A DNA stretch of 64,000 nt from Hippopus hippopus (lineage: Eukaryota; Mollusca; Bivalvia; Cardiida; Cardiidae): assembly GCA_946811185.2 (NCBI GenBank), contig OX328101.1, positions 26,210,122 to 26,274,121 on the forward strand, read 5' to 3'. Both the position numbers and the translations under genes were made by a program. The notes beneath the pieces are model-generated. The model was not told the DNA's origin. It did no database searches and was given only the letters and a program-made list of their open reading frames with translations. This document shows, one piece after another, positions 1 to 15,200 of this stretch (the stretch's first letter is position 1; every line of letters begins with the position of its first letter).

Positions 1-38
1 GTTGAGTTGATGTTGTGTTCTTGATTTTTCCTTTAAAG

Positions 39-234
39 GAGCCGACGTAAACATGCCAAACAATCTGTACATGTACCCACTGCACCTGGCTGCCATCAAT
101 GGTGATGTGAGGATCGTGAGGTTACTTATAGAACATAATGCTCGTATTGATGCTCTGAACAGGGAACAAGCCACTCCTCTCCATAAAGCTTGTCAGTATA
201 ACCATGTCCAGGTTGTGGAGTTTCTAGTCGACAG
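39..234 (+). CDS. TRPA1: TRPA exon a: ankyrin repeats 1-2 of the visible part
   Basis: Acceptor TTTAAAG before 39, donor GTAAAT after 234. Enters in a split Gly codon (GADVN...) and ends in a split Arg. Contains PLHLAAINGDVRIVRLLIEHN and TPLHKACQYNHVQVVEFLV, both classic ankyrin helices. The ATG at 53 is internal and is not a start. Confidence 0.9.
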
Positions 235-3200
235 GTAAATCTACTTCCTTCACCAAACAGTCTTTTCCCACCATGTTATCTAAGTTTCCTTTGTCAGGGC
301 CATTTAAACCTGGAATTGTTTGATAAAGGCTTAAAGATGACAGCATTCAGTTTATCCATAACTTCAGTCATGTGACATTTCCATATTTTTAGACCTTATT
401 TTGGAGTGGTTGTAAAGATTGTCATGTGATACAAAGAAAGATTAAGTTTTTTTCCAACTAATGCATCTAGTCATGAACTTAATCTATTTATAAATTATAT
501 ATGCAAAAATAAGAGTTAAAAACTGAAAAAAACTTTCCAAACAGAGAAGCAGACATAGAGAGGAGGGACGAGGAGAACTACACTCCCTTGTTATTGGCCA
601 GTGTGTATGGTCATGCGGCCACTGTGGACCTTCTTATTCAGAAAGAGGCTGACACATCAGCGGTAGACAAGAATGACAAAACGGCCATTTTCCTCGCTGC
701 AGAGGAAAATCAGGTCTCATGTTTGGAGGTATTTATCATTTTTGTTATATGATAATATTTTTATCTTACATATGCTTCTGAAGATTCTTCTTCTATAAAA
801 AAGCACATAATTGAAAGGATGAACAGACAAGTAAGATTCAGAAATACCATATCACTAATCCTATCCTATCTCTTACTTTGTTTTGGGATTTGAACTAGAA
901 AGGGTTCTAGAAATAAAAAGGAAAACAGTATTTCCAGCTATTTCCTAACTTAAATTTAGCGGGAAGGTACTTTGGTATAAAAGGTGCTTTTGTTTTTAAG
1001 GCACTACTGAAGAATGACAGTATGCGTGACATGATAAATGCCAGTGACAGATATGACAATGATCCCCTCCATATAGCAGCCATGAAAGGGTACCTACAAG
1101 TTCTCAAGGTAACAGTGTTGTTTTGTGTTTTTCTAGACTTATTAACTCTTTTACCAAACAATCCTGTTTTAAAGCCAGAAGTTTCTCCTTTTCTAACAAT
1201 ATCTTCTTCTCTTTCAAGGACATCTGCAATCATTTGCACAGCATTTAATCTATTGTTTTAAATCTATTGTTTGTAAATGCTTTCAATATGGACAAGTCTA
1301 AAGATTTGTTGTCTGGTAAAGAGTTAAAAGTTGTTCTTGAGGTTTTAAGCCTTGTCCAAAGTAAATGTAGAATATTTTTCTGTACATTCACTTTTTTGCC
1401 CACAATTTCTTCTTATCAGAAATGTTAGAAATTACGGACTTGCACATCAACTTTGTGGACTTGCAGTTTAGACCACAGATTTCATAAGAACAATCTTCGA
1501 GAATTCAAGATGTTAAACAGAAAGACTGAACAACTTGGATGTTTTGGAAACAAAAGGGATATTTTCAGCGGTACTAAAAAGATACAGCAATGCCATTTTG
1601 AGACTGTTTTACAACATTTTCCACAGTGCAGATACAAGATCAGATTGTTCATTCTGTGCAGTTTATTCTTGATCTAAACTGTCTCTAGAAGCAAGTGAAA
1701 CTGTGCTTAAAACTTACATATATGTAGAGAGCTGTTTACGATACAATAAATTTTTAGACTTGTCCAATTGGAAAGCACTTAAAGACTTGGTTACCAGCAC
1801 TTTCTTCATTTTCCACAATGTTTTCAAAAGCTGTCTGTCATCAGGTTCGTAAAACCATGGGATATTTTGACATACCGATAAAGGAATTAAGGAAAAGCCT
1901 TTAACTTTCCTTTACAGTTATTGTTGAATAATGGAGCTGATTTGGACAGTAAAAATGAAGAGGAACAGACACCATTACATCTTGCAGCCAAACATGGCAG
2001 AACAAAGTAATTATTATAAATAGAATAACATGTTGCCTCTGCAATTTGTTATCATTTATTGAATCTTTTTTATGTAGAAGGTATTTGTTGTTTGTCTATT
2101 TATTCTCAAGTTTGTGCAAATTCAGTTAACTGTTGTTTTTCTTTTTTTATATAATTTGTACAAAACTTCCATTTTTCTTTTCTGATGACAAGTCATAACT
2201 TTGAATGAGAAAAAATAGATCAGTTGAATCAATAAAGAATTTTTCAAGGTTGTGTTATGCTTTAACAGGCTTTGAAGGAAAAGAGGGTGGAAAATTGTAA
2301 TTTCATGTGTGTTTTTACCAAATATTTTACTTGATAGCAGACGGGGTAGGCCACGGTCAGACTGCATATTCTAGAAGTACAATACAAGATACATGATCCA
2401 GGCTGTATTTCTAAAGTAGAAAATAATTTTGACCCCCAAAGCACCTTTCACATTTTTTCTTAGGTCAAGATCAGACTGCACAAAACATGCACTCTGATAT
2501 TTGATCTGTACTGTCAGCTTTGCTGGGACTTTCTTGACAGAAGCAACCATGAAATTGTGATTAACTCTTTACCAAACCACAAAATTTTGGACTGGACCAA
2601 ATTTAAAGCATTTGCAGACAAAAATTTCAATGCTGCTAAAAATGATGTTTTTTCTTTGATAGGGTAGAAACCATTGTGGGAAAAGGAGAAAATGTTGGTT
2701 CCAAGCATTTTCTCCTTTTCCCACAATGTTTTCAAAAGGCTCCTTCCTCAGGGTCATTAAAACTAGGGATTGTATGGTAAAGGATTAATTTGGACCTATT
2801 TGTAGACTAAAAATGGCTGTTAGGTTTGTTTGGCATTCTAAAGCTCAAGATGTTTTGTTGTTTTGCACAGAAATTTGTCAGTCATAAAGAAGCTTGTGAC
2901 TTTTTCTTCTATCTTTAACATAAATATTGTTATATATATTTCTGCAGTATTGTTAGAGAGTTGGTGACCCAGGACAAGAACTCTGTTAACGATGAAGATG
3001 AAAGCTCAAACACAGCCCTTCATCTTGCAGCCCTGGCTGGTCATGCTAAAGTAGCCAATGTGCTCATTGAGATGGGAGCAGATGTTGCAGCAAGGTACAA
3101 ACCTTTACTTAACGCTTTACCACACAATCCCAAGTTTTAACTTCCATCTAGAATATGACTTATGAAAACATTGCTTGAAGAGGAGAAAATGCTGTTTATA

Positions 3201-6200
3201 AATATTTCTTCCTTTTTGCCCAAACATTTCAAAAGCATGTCTTTTTTAGGGTTATAAAAACATGTGGTTGTTTTGGGAAGGCTCAGTGTTACTATAGTGA
3301 GGGTAAAAATTTTTTTTCAAAAACAAGTGCCTTTTACATGATATATAGCGATTTAAATTCAAATGCCAGTTTAAAAGGTTTTAGACTGATTGGGAGACTG
3401 GTCAGGGAATCGTATTAGAGATTGGATTTTTCCAACAAAAAGTGGTTAATTATTTCATTGGATGGTTCTTATACTCAACTTGATCCTTTAAGTAAATGAT
3501 AATTGTACACATTTGAAAAAAAAAAACAACACACAATTATTATAATTTCAAAGCTATTTTGAGCAGAATTTCCGTCAAAATTGTAAACAATGTAGGTCCA
3601 AGATCAGACAGTGTGTTCTGTGCAGTCTGATTTTGATCTTCACAGGAGTAAAAAACACTGTGGGGAAAGGAGCAATTAGTTATAAAAAGCTTCAGACACT
3701 TAAGAGCCCTAACCTAGTACTGGTGAAACCCAGGACATACATGGATTAGCAAGCTGTCACAGTGATATGTCTGAAATAATGTTGAAAGTGGAGTAAAACA
3801 CCATTCAATCAATTGCTTTTGGTAATTCTTATTATTACCTGTACAGAAAGTAATACAAGGGCATAAACTGTAAGACCATCAGAACTAGAAAGACTGGTTT
3901 ATTTCCTGTTTTAAATTTCTTATGTAGAAATGTAAGTTTGTGGACCCCACTGGATTGTGCAGCAGCTAAAGGTTGGATGAAAACAGCTAGAGTTTTGTTG
4001 GAAGCTGATTCTCCTATTGATCCTATGGACAAAGCCAAAGTAAGATATGAGCCATGCTCTGGCAAAAGGGGGCTTAATGCATCTCCGTGATAAATGATAC
4101 CAGCCCAAGTCATACGTTATTATGGATCCATAAGAGCTACTTTTTTTAAATAACCGACTTAATCGTGAGATAGACTGGTTCTTTGACAAACAGAAAATTG
4201 ACCAATATCGAAAAGTTTCGGCCCAGGTCAGCCTGCGCGGACTGCGCAGACTGACCTGGGTCGATACTGTTCGCAGATGCATTAAGCCCCCTTTTCACAG
4301 AGCATGGCTCAGTTATACGGTATTTTAAACATACTTAACTCATTACCTCCAACAGATGACCTTTTGTGTCTTGGAGTAGAGCAGTCCTGAAAACATTTTG
4401 CCAAAAGTAAAAATTGCTCATCCTGTATTCTTGATTCATGTTGAACATGTTGATGTGAAATACTGTTTGGAAGTTTTAAGTGTGGTTTATACAAACCAGA
4501 AGCTAGTTAAATACATGTACACCTAAAACAGGAAATGTATACTTTGACAAAATAAAGTAGGTTTTTCCATCTAACCTTTTGAGCATCAAGTTAAAAAAAC
4601 ATGGTTAATTGTCTTTCTGAAAAAAATTACTGCATTTTTCAGGCTGCTGTTGGTCTGACTATCTCAAAAATAATAGCAGACTGTGCAGGTCTAGGATCAA
4701 ACCGCATATTCTGTGCTGTCTGAGCTGGTCTTTGGTCTGTGCTGGTGACAAACATAACTAGTTGTGTAAGGCACTCTAAGGTTCTGTTTCAATATACCTT
4801 CAGACAACCCCCTTGCATTTAGCTGCTAAATATGGTCACACAGAAGTGGTAGAGTTGCTGATTGACTGGGATGCTGATGTGGAACAGAGAGATTCGGACG
4901 GAAACAATTGTCTGGATTTGGCTATTGACAACAATAACAGGTATAAATTCAAGAGTTTTTCTGTCGTTGGTTCTGATAATGCTTGACATTTTTTGGAATG
5001 GCAGGGTGGCCCTTGTATTCCTTGGGTTCAAAACCATTTACATTTCTAATGAAAATTGCTCATAATGGCAGAGTACTTGCATTTTCAGACTGGTCTAAAA
5101 GCTAAGCTTCTATATATCCTGACACTTTAAGATTATGGTATTAGTAGTATTTTTTTCTATTCATTGCAATGTTTTTCTGGCTATTTGCCATGTTAATGCA
5201 TCTCAGAACTCTATACATTGCACTTTGAAAAGCTCTAATCATCAAAGATTGACTAAATTGCTAGATAAATGGCACATAGCTCCACATAAGTAGAACTACC
5301 CTCCACTCCACTAACTTCTGGATAAAGATTACATGCTTTCAGAGCTGTTTTTCGAAAAATATGACAAGTTACTATCCTAGCCCTGGCATGGTCGTCTGTG
5401 TCGTGGCCGTGCAAAAATTTAGCATTTTGTAATATATTTGATATTACTATAGATATTTGCCTCAAACTAAAACAAGTTGTTAACTATCACAAAAGGGGAA
5501 TTCATACAACAGTGGCAGGTAACCATCAAAGTATATTGTACACAGTTTTGCCCCTTGTTCAACTTGGAACTTTCACTGAAATCAAGCACTTTCAGCCGAA
5601 CATTTGCACCTGCATGCAGTGCTCTTATTTAGTTGAGGTACTTCCAAAGAGAATACAGATATTGTCATATTCCTGTCTTGTGCTTTGTCTTACGAAAATG
5701 ATGCCATTCTTCTCATGCCTCTGTTATGACTGAAAATATTTACTTAAAAATTTGGCGGGCCGTAAAATACTAAAACTTAAACCCATACGAGAAGGGCCTT
5801 TAACCCTCAAAATATTTGGACAATAATTTGCCCTTTACTTACCTAGAACTTTCATTAAGAAAGCACCTGCAGACAAGTGATGGCACTTGCATACAATGCT
5901 CTTTTTGAATATGAAGATACAGATATTTTCGGAGATTTGCTAGTCACTTGATTCAAAGACTGGGGATTCAAGAAAGCCACAAGTGGATAATCTCTGTTGC
6001 AGTTGAGTCAAGTAGGTGGCCAATAACAGTTTTAGAGAAGCTCTACAACTTCAGGGTTCGTTCTAGAAATCAAATCTATTGGGCCGACTGGCCCCCTCAT
6101 TAGAAAAAGTAGGGGCCATTAGAGAAATTTATGTGCCAAGGGAAAACCGTCTTAATCATTGGATTTTGATTTTATCTTTGCAACCAAATGTAAATTGTTC

Positions 6201-9200
6201 TTCCATTACTACCCTAATGACCTTTTCCCTCTGAATGCTTCAAGCATGTGCATGTAACAAATTGTTTAACCTTCAGTCAGCATGTCTGCCTTTTGTGCTT
6301 AGAGCACAAAATACTGTATATTTTGTGTTTAGTTAGAACTTTTGAATGGCAACAACAAAATAATCTCTAATATACCAGCTGAGTTATAGATAAATTTCTA
6401 CCTGTCACTGGTTTTGCTCCCAGCAACATCTTGTTTATAACTAGAAGAATTTGGTTGTCAGTGTAATCTTGACACTGTTTCTTTGGTTATTTGGGTCCAA
6501 AAATGCAACAAATATCGGCTTAGACATCTGCTGTATGATGGAAGCAATACAGAGTTTTACAAGGTTTTCAAGTAAGGTATGCCTTTTTGATTGAATGATT
6601 GGGTAACACACCCACAGAAATAACCAATAACAATTCACCAGTCATATGATGGCTGCACTTGATTCTTCAATTAGTGTGAACGTGAGAACAAATTTTCATT
6701 ATCAAATTAACACCTTACAAAAAATAGGTGCAGACTCGGCCCCGAGGTAAGATTTCTGATGGGCCAAAGATGAAAAATATGCGCTCATGGTGCAAGGGCG
6801 CGCTCCAGAATGAACCCTGCAACTGAATAGGGACTAGCCTGGTAGCCTCATTGACACAGCATTCCTGTATTGTTGCATGTCTTTCAGGGATGCCGCCATT
6901 TCTATAATCAAGTCAAACTACTGGCAAGAATCATTAAGGAACCACACACTAGATCTGAATACAGGTAGACATGATACCCCCATGAGAAAACTTATCAGGA
7001 AAATGCCAGGTAAGAGCAAGAGATAAAATTCTTATTAACCTTTTAGCAGATGATGGAATTGAAGTCATCTTACATGTTGAAAACGTTTGCAGAAATTAAA
7101 TATGTCTCAAATGTGTTTTCATGTCTTTGAGAGGAGAGAAAACATTGTTGAAAAAAGGAGAAAAGGTGGCTTCTTCCTCTATGCCTTTTTCTTCTTCTGC
7201 TACTTGTTTCTTGAGCATCCTTTTTCATTTGGAAGGCATGTGATTTGTTCAAGTGATTAAATCAATAGAAAAAAAAAGTCATTCATTTGACTTGTCAGCT
7301 GTACCCTACATGATGTACAAATTAATTTCATCATCAGGAGATCTAGAAGAGTTAGACATACCTGTTAACTTATAACAATTACTGATAGTTTTGTGCCTCC
7401 CAACAGGGTTTAATGGCAGGAGATTACTCGTTTCATTTTTTCTGACTGTCTCCTGTTTAAATCCTGTTAGTCTACCTGTCTGATCATTGATAGACTATAT
7501 AGTTTACAGGCTCTGATTCAATAGCTTCTTGACGAAGGATTATGACTGTCAAACAAGTATGGGTTTTGGCAAGGAAGAAGACCTGAATATTGGTCACATC
7601 TGTTTAAGATTAAGTTCACTTACAAGGTTATTGAAAAAGACTTTATACAAGGGTTGTTCGATAAATTTTTGTAATTTTGTTGTAAAAATAAAACCAGGAG
7701 ACTTATCAACATGATACTTAGCATACATATTAAACAATCTATATCCAAAACATCCTCCAAATTTCATACAATTCATTAACGAATACATTTTCAACAGAGA
7801 ATTGGCAATATACATGTAAAAGTGCATTGCCAGGCACCAGAGATGAAAAATAATGTCAGCGTCATGACAGGTGAAGAGATCGGCGTACCTCTTTTTCATA
7901 ATCTCCTTTAAACAACTAGCACACGACTGCTTTAGACATTCCTAGATCCTGTGTAAGGATACTGGATGTACTTTGGAACAAGACACACTAAGTCGTCAGC
8001 TATGCCATGCACTGTAACCTGCCAGTGGTTATACACCATGTCCACAGTTCTCATTCAAAATTGACACTGTTTCGCCAACTGCCCGTCCTTCACAAAGAAC
8101 ATCTTCAAGTGAGGTTCTTTCCATTCCTGAATTGGTCATACCACTTGAAGACAATTGAAATACTACAAGAGCTTAAAGATGTCGATCCCTTACTCAGTTC
8201 TATGGTCTGTTCTGATGCATTACCAAGTGGAACACAAAACTTGATTATTGCTCATAATTCAACATCTATTGAAGACATCATTGCTGCAAATATTACCTGG
8301 CACTGAAGGGACAAAAACCATTTTATTACACTAACTGGAAGTACCTCAGCGACAATGTTTCAAGGAAATGACAGTATGATGTAATTTGACTGTGTGCTCA
8401 ATTGTCACTAATTTTACATAATTCTGATTGTTCATTTTACATGAAAAATCATATTTCAAATTGGGAGAATACTGGAGCCCTGTAATGTGCATTACATGGG
8501 TTACTATAGTTAAGCATATTTTGCGTTTTATTTTTTTTTTCTAAAACTGCAAATCTCTATATCCAGTTTATATAATATGTTCAGCCAAATGTTTAGCTGA
8601 AAATGTCAAGAAAGTGGTTTTAACAACAAAATTTCAAGAATATGTAAAACAGCCCTCATAGATCCTTTTATATTCCATTACATTCCAAAACATATCAAGA
8701 GTTTACACAATAGGTGGACACTTAGTTGACTTGGGTTTTTCAGCTTTTAGAAGGTACATATTTCCTATTGGATCTAGCGTCTAAGGTGAAGGTCATGGTG
8801 ACCTTATTTGACAAGGCATTGAAAAGAGGGTCATCTAAAATTGTAAAAGAAGCCATTATAGCTTTAATTTGTGTACATACTTGTGTTTACTACAGATGTT
8901 GCAGAGCTGGTGTTTAACAGGTGTATGGATGGCAACAAGGAGAACATGGAAAGTGTGAACTATAAAATCACATTTAACTACGAGTTTCTGGATGATGTAT
9001 ACTCCATCTTAAACTGGAGTGAAAAGGGAAGCAGTGAATCTGGATCCTCATCAGGTATGATTGAATTTACCCATAAAAGTACATGTTGGATTTTCATCAT
9101 GCCCCTGCAATAGACAGCTTTGGAAAACATTGAGGGAGAAGGAATATTTCAGTATCATTGTACAAACATGTTTTATTTTAAACAGTGACTATTCAAGTAG

Positions 9201-12200
9201 GATTTTTTATCTGCCTGCAGTTGACAGATTAGGAAGACATTGCAAGAAGAGGGTCAGTTGTAAGTGCACCTCTCTTGATGGGAAAAACAAAGTGGATTCA
9301 GCTTTACAAACTATGAGTATTACAACTTTAGAAAGGTAAACACTGCCACAGTTGGAAAACTTAACTTAGAGAAGATCACATTAAAAGCCTTATTGACAGG
9401 ATTAGAAATTTGAGTTTTGAAAACTGTACTGAATAATCTTTTACTGTTTGAATGAACAAATCACATGACCTTATTGTAATAATTGTGCTTCTGAAAGTAA
9501 TTGTACTGTCAAAGTACTGATGGTAACTCTTTATGATCACATAGAAAATTGGAAGCACAAACTGCTTTGTAAGTCAAACTTGTGGATAGGAATGTATTCA
9601 CAGATGTCAGAAATAGTTGAGCCGTGCTCTGTGAAAAGGGGGCTTAATGCATCTGCAAAACGTATTGACCCAGATCAGCCTGCGCAGGCTGACCTGGGCC
9701 GAAACCTTTTGCTGTTGGTCAATTTTCTGTATGCCTAAGGATCTGTCTACCTCATGATTAATTTGGTTATTAGAAAAAATGGATATGATGGACCCATAAA
9801 TATGTGATGGCTTGCTTGGTACCATGGATCACGGAGATGCATTGAGCCCCCTTTTGTCAGAGCATGGCTCTATTTTAAGTTGTACTGAAGATCATTGTCA
9901 AAGATAAACTTGTTTAGGCAGAGAAATTGATTGTGCTTGTTATGCTTCATATAGGATGATAGGGTCCTTCATTTCATGTTCACTTGATTTTCTCACACAC
10001 CTTGTTTGAAGATTTCATTAACTCTTTACAAGATGACAAAATTCAACCCTTGTCCAAATTGAGACCATTTCCAGACGACAAATTAAAAGGAACAAAAAAC
10101 ATGAAATATGTCTTTCAAAGGACCAAAAACATTGTGGGGAAAAAAGGAGAAAATGCTGGTTAACAGCATTTTCTCCTTTTCCTACAATGTTTTCTAAAGC
10201 TTTCTTCCATAGGGTCGTTAAAAGTCGGTATTGTGTGGTAAATCTCCTTGGGAACTTCGGATTATCACATTTGTATTTTATGTGTTTGGGAATAATTATC
10301 CAAGTACCAATCAAAACCAATTTTAACGAGCCTGAAAAAGAGGACTTGAAAACACTAGGGCAAAAGGGGAAATTGCTGATAACACATTTTTTTTATATTT
10401 CAAAGACAAATACTCTCATTTATACCACATCTAATTTGCCATCTTCAAATACAGAAATATGGGTTGAAAACATTTAGAGTAAAGGAGAAAATGCTATTTA
10501 AGGATTTCGTGTACCTTTTTAGCATGACATTATTATCTAGAAGTGAGTAAAAAAAAAAACTCACACACCAAAATATTTCTTAATTTCAAGTTAAAATGGA
10601 GAAGATTTTTTAAGGTACAGGACTGTGAAGATTGAGGATCAGTCTATATATTCTGTGCAGTCTGATCATGATCTATCTTGTACACAAAAGTATGTTGACT
10701 TGCCCTTGACATTGTAATGTTCAAATATTGATTTGTGTTACAGGCAGTTTGTATGACCAGGAGGATAAACTCAGAGACTCAGCCAGGCCCTACACAACAG
10801 ACTCTGGAACATTCAAAAAGAACCACCCACTCATGATAATGGTAGGAATATTTTTAACCTTTTCTTTGAACTTTATCTTTTTTAACCCAATTTATCAAGA
10901 ATTAATCCTTTGTCTACCATGAAAGATATGAGCCAGGTTTTGATAGCATAGATCAAAATCAGATTTCACAGAATGTGCAGTCTGATCTTAGATGTACACT
11001 ATCTGCTACCTGATTCAAAACTACAACAGAAGAGATGTTTAACCTGCATCGGAATTTTAACTTTTATGTCTTGAGTAAACTCAAATACACTTTATAGCAG
11101 TGAAATATTTAATCAGAGACCAAGTCAAGAAAGTGAAATCTGGTTTCTTCATATAACTCTTTACTAGACATCAGATTTTACCAAACAATGCCTTATTTTA
11201 GCAACCTTAAGGAACGACCTTCAGAAAAGAGAGTTATAAAAAACATTCCTGGAAAAGGGGAAAAAGCTAGCAGTTAGTGTTTTCCTATTTTCCCACAATA
11301 TTTTCATCCTATAAAGACAAACCTAATTGGTTGAGCCACATTAATGCTGTCTTCTGCAAATGCTTTGAATTCTTATGAGTCAACCAATCTGTTGTGAGGT
11401 AAACAGTTTATCTTTTTCCTTTAACCTTCAGGTGACCTCAAAAAGAGAAGATTTGCTGGCCCACCCACTTGTAACAGCCTTGTTGAGACACAAATGGAGC
11501 AGTTTTGGGAGGGTGTTCTACTATATCAACTTCCTGATCTATGCTGTGTATCTGGTGTTTATTACTGGCTATATTGTGTCAACCACCCCACCATATGTGG
11601 AGTAAGTTGCTATCTTTTTCTTTACCCTTTACCACACAATGACGACTTTTAACGACCCTGAGGAAGGAACCTTTTGAAAACATTGTACGAAAAGGAGAAA
11701 ATGCTGGTAACCAGCATTTTCTCCTTTTCCCACATAGTTTTCTTCCCTATCAAAGAAAAATTGGTTCATTTGAGCCACTATGAAATTGTTGTCTGCAAAT
11801 GCTTTCAATTTGGAAAGGTCTAAAATTTTGTCATGTGGTAAAGATTTAACCCTTTACCACACAGTCCTGGGTTTTAATACCTTTGATGGACAAGACTTTT
11901 AAGAACATGTGGGAAAGGAGAAAATGCTGGTAACTAGAATTTTCTTTTTTCTCCTTTTCCTACAATGTTTTCTACACATTCACAGACAAACACCATAATT
12001 TTAGCTTTTATAATTTACATGTATTGTCTGAAAATGCTTCCAGCTTGGATAGATTTTCATTGTCTAGTAAAGAGTGGATCCTTTATCAAATAAACAGCGG
12101 AAAAGGACTTTAAAAAACATTGTTGGGAAAGGATAAAAAGTTGGTAACAAGCAGTTTCTCCTTTTCCCATAATGTAATCTACCCCGTTCAGATACAAGTT

Positions 12201-15200
12201 TTAACAACCTTGACGAACGACAAGACTTTTGAAAACAAATGGAAAAAGGAGAAAATAGCTGTATAATAATTTTGTTGCCTGGTAAATGGTTACTTTATGG
12301 TTATTGTCCACATTTTATGAAAACATTCCAAAAGTTGTCAGCTGCAAATTTCTTCAAGAAGGTAGTGAAAAGCCAAGTTTGGTTGCAAAGTAAAAGAAAT
12401 TTTTGGAAAATGAACAGGTGCACAAGCTGTCATGGTATTACTGTGATACTGTTGAAAAGGGTGTTAACTCATTACCACACAATAAAATTAAATAATTGAA
12501 ATTAAAAATAAAGGGGATTTATGTTAATACAAGTAAGAGACAAGTGAGAGACCGTGGTTTAGGGGTAGAGCATCATCCTCTCACATTAAAGGTTTCACGT
12601 TCGAATCGTGTGATGAGAGGGGTCAACCTATGGGCTAACCCACATCATGACGGTATTCCAGGAGTAAATAATTGAGAGTGATTAATGTAAGCTCTGAGAA
12701 CTTTCACAGTCAATGTAGAATAAGTATGTTTAGCCCAAACATTCTGGGCAAAGGAGAAAATACTGATTAGTAGCAATTTCTCCTTTACACTCTATATTTT
12801 CAAAAACCTCTTTCCATAGCTTTGCTAAAATACAAGATTGTTTGGTAGAGGGATGAATACTAAATTTTCAAAATGTAATCTGGCTGGAAAGGAAAGAATA
12901 ACAGAAAATTGTTTACAAATCATCAACTAACATACACTAAACTTTGTGAGTTAGAAGGACATTCTACACTGGTTTATGTTATCATTACAGAGATCCAGCA
13001 GTGGCTGCACTAACCTCCCATTCGACCTACTGTGAGAAGCTAGATGCTAGTGGATTTGATCAAAAGTTATTTGGAAGGATTGGAAAATACTTCATCATAG
13101 CACTGGCTGCGTGGAATCTTTTGAGAGAGGTATTAATGTTTGAGCAATGCTCTGATATAAAGGGGCTCTTTGTATCTCTGTGATGCATTATATCAAGCAA
13201 GTCATCACATAATTATGGAACCGTAGCATCTTTTTTGTCATACAACCAACTGAATCTTTAGGTAGAATGGTCCCTGGATTAGCAGAAAATTTACAAAGAG
13301 CAAAAAATTTGGACCCAGGTGTTTATGGTGTTTAATGCCGTTTTTAACATTATTTCAGTTACATCGCAGTGGCCAGTGCACCTATCCATGCATTCCTGGG
13401 GCTTCTTTCACCAGTACTCTGCACAATTTTCTTTCCAAGCCACTGGCTGCTTTCCCACATAACCATCATCGAACAATGATCAGTGGAGAGAGAGGAATGA
13501 ATTTTGCCACAATAACTGTCTTCAATCCTCAGAAAGAAATCGGCCGAGCCGGGAATGGAACCAGTGATGCCCTGTTCTTGAATCCTGTACGCTACGGACT
13601 GTGCTGTGGGGCTCGGCCAAATCTGTTCAAGGAATCAATAACACAACTACATGCTTACTCTTATAATTTCAGTTGCTGCAAATCTACCAAGCCAAGTTCA
13701 ACTATCTGAGTTGGGAGAATTTGATAGAGTGGGTTGCATACATTACCTCTCTCCTATTTGTGATAGACTTCAATGATTGTCAAGTGAATACTGGATATCG
13801 TTATGTAAGTGACAGGAATTTGATCTAAGTATTGAACATCTGCTGGTTCAGTAGATTTACTATTAGAAGTTCAATACGCTAGAACTAAGTTGAAAATAGG
13901 ATTGTTAGAACCCAGCAAAGTGACAATGAGTTTTCAGTTGTCTCTTTGAATTTACTGTTGGATATTTTTTTCAATATTCAGAGAAAATAAATTCAGCTAG
14001 CAATTTGAACTTCGGACTCGATAAAGATCTAAAATCAGAAAGAAAAACATCATGAAATCTCATAGACATGTTTGTTTACATTACTTTGACTGCAAAAGTA
14101 GTTCCGGCACTGCTTATTTTTTTTCATGGAGCTATGAAAAAAAATTTTCAGCCAATCAGAACTCGCCAATGTTCATGAAAAAAACTAATATTGAATTATA
14201 TCGTTATGTAAGTGACAGGATTTATCATGTTATGTGAAAGTAAGATATGGGTGATATGGAAATGGTTTTTTAAAAAAATATGGAGTACAAATATATGAGC
14301 CATGCTCTGTGAAAAGGGGGATTAATGCATCTGCAAAAAGTATTGACTCAGGTCATCCTGCGCAGTCCGCGCAGGCTGACCTGGGCCAATACTTTTTGCT
14401 ATTGGTCAATTTTTTGTATGTCCAAGGTCCAGTCTACCTCATGATTAAGTCAGTTGTTTAAAAAAGTGGCTATTATGGATCCATGAGTATATGATGGTTG
14501 CTTGGTATCATGCATCACAGAGATTCATTAACCCTTTACCAAACAATAAAATTCTAGTCTTGTCCAAATTGAAAGCATTCGCAGATGACAATTTCAATGT
14601 GGCTCAAATGGTGCAGTTTTTCCTGGTTAGGGTAGAAAACATTGTGGGGAAAGGAGAAAATGCTGGTTACCAGCATTTTCTCCTTTTACCACTATGTTTT
14701 CCAAAGGCTTCTTTTCCAGGGTAGTTAAAAGTCGGCATTGTGTGGTAAAGGGTTAAGCCCCCTGTTTCAAGAGCACACTTCATATGTAATTAAAAAGTAA
14801 GAGTTATGAATACACATAACAGGTTGAACTTCCTCTGCTTGTTCAGGGAAATGCTTAGCATTTAAACTTGTGGATGAATTTAAATATTATCCTAAACCTT
14901 ATAGTGCTAGATAAAGCAAATGAACTTTTTTCATCCCCTTGCCAAACAACCCCAAGTTAGAAGGCAATTTAAAACATTGTTGGAAAAGAAAAAAAAAATA
15001 GGGTAACCAGCATTTTCTATTTTTCCCACAATATTTTCTACCCTACCAAAGACAAATCCTATCATTTGAGCCACATTTTATTTGTCATCCACAAATACTT
15101 TCAATTTCAACAAATCTAAATTTTTTTTTCCTGTACTAAAAAAGAAGTTTATACATATTTATTTTACATCGATTGAGAAATAAGTTCTTACAACTTATAC

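Noticed and set aside
4640..4690. Possible extra TRPA exon after TTTTTCAG at 4641
   Set aside because: The frame soon meets stops and the known exons f and g already join in phase with the correct ankyrin pattern.
5398..5733. 111-codon frame in a TRPA intron
   Set aside because: No recognisable domain, no splice context with the gene, and composition like the surrounding intron.
6888..6964. Shorter version of TRPA exon h ending at the internal ACAG/GTAGAC
   Set aside because: Would remove the conserved TPMRKLIRKMP motif and break the phase to exon i.
8007..8306. 99-codon frame in a TRPA intron
   Set aside because: Possibly part of an old transposon, but I see no domain or termini, so no coding call.
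13335..13709. 124-codon frame overlapping TRPA exon m
   Set aside because: It runs through an antisense SINE and reads the exon in the wrong phase.
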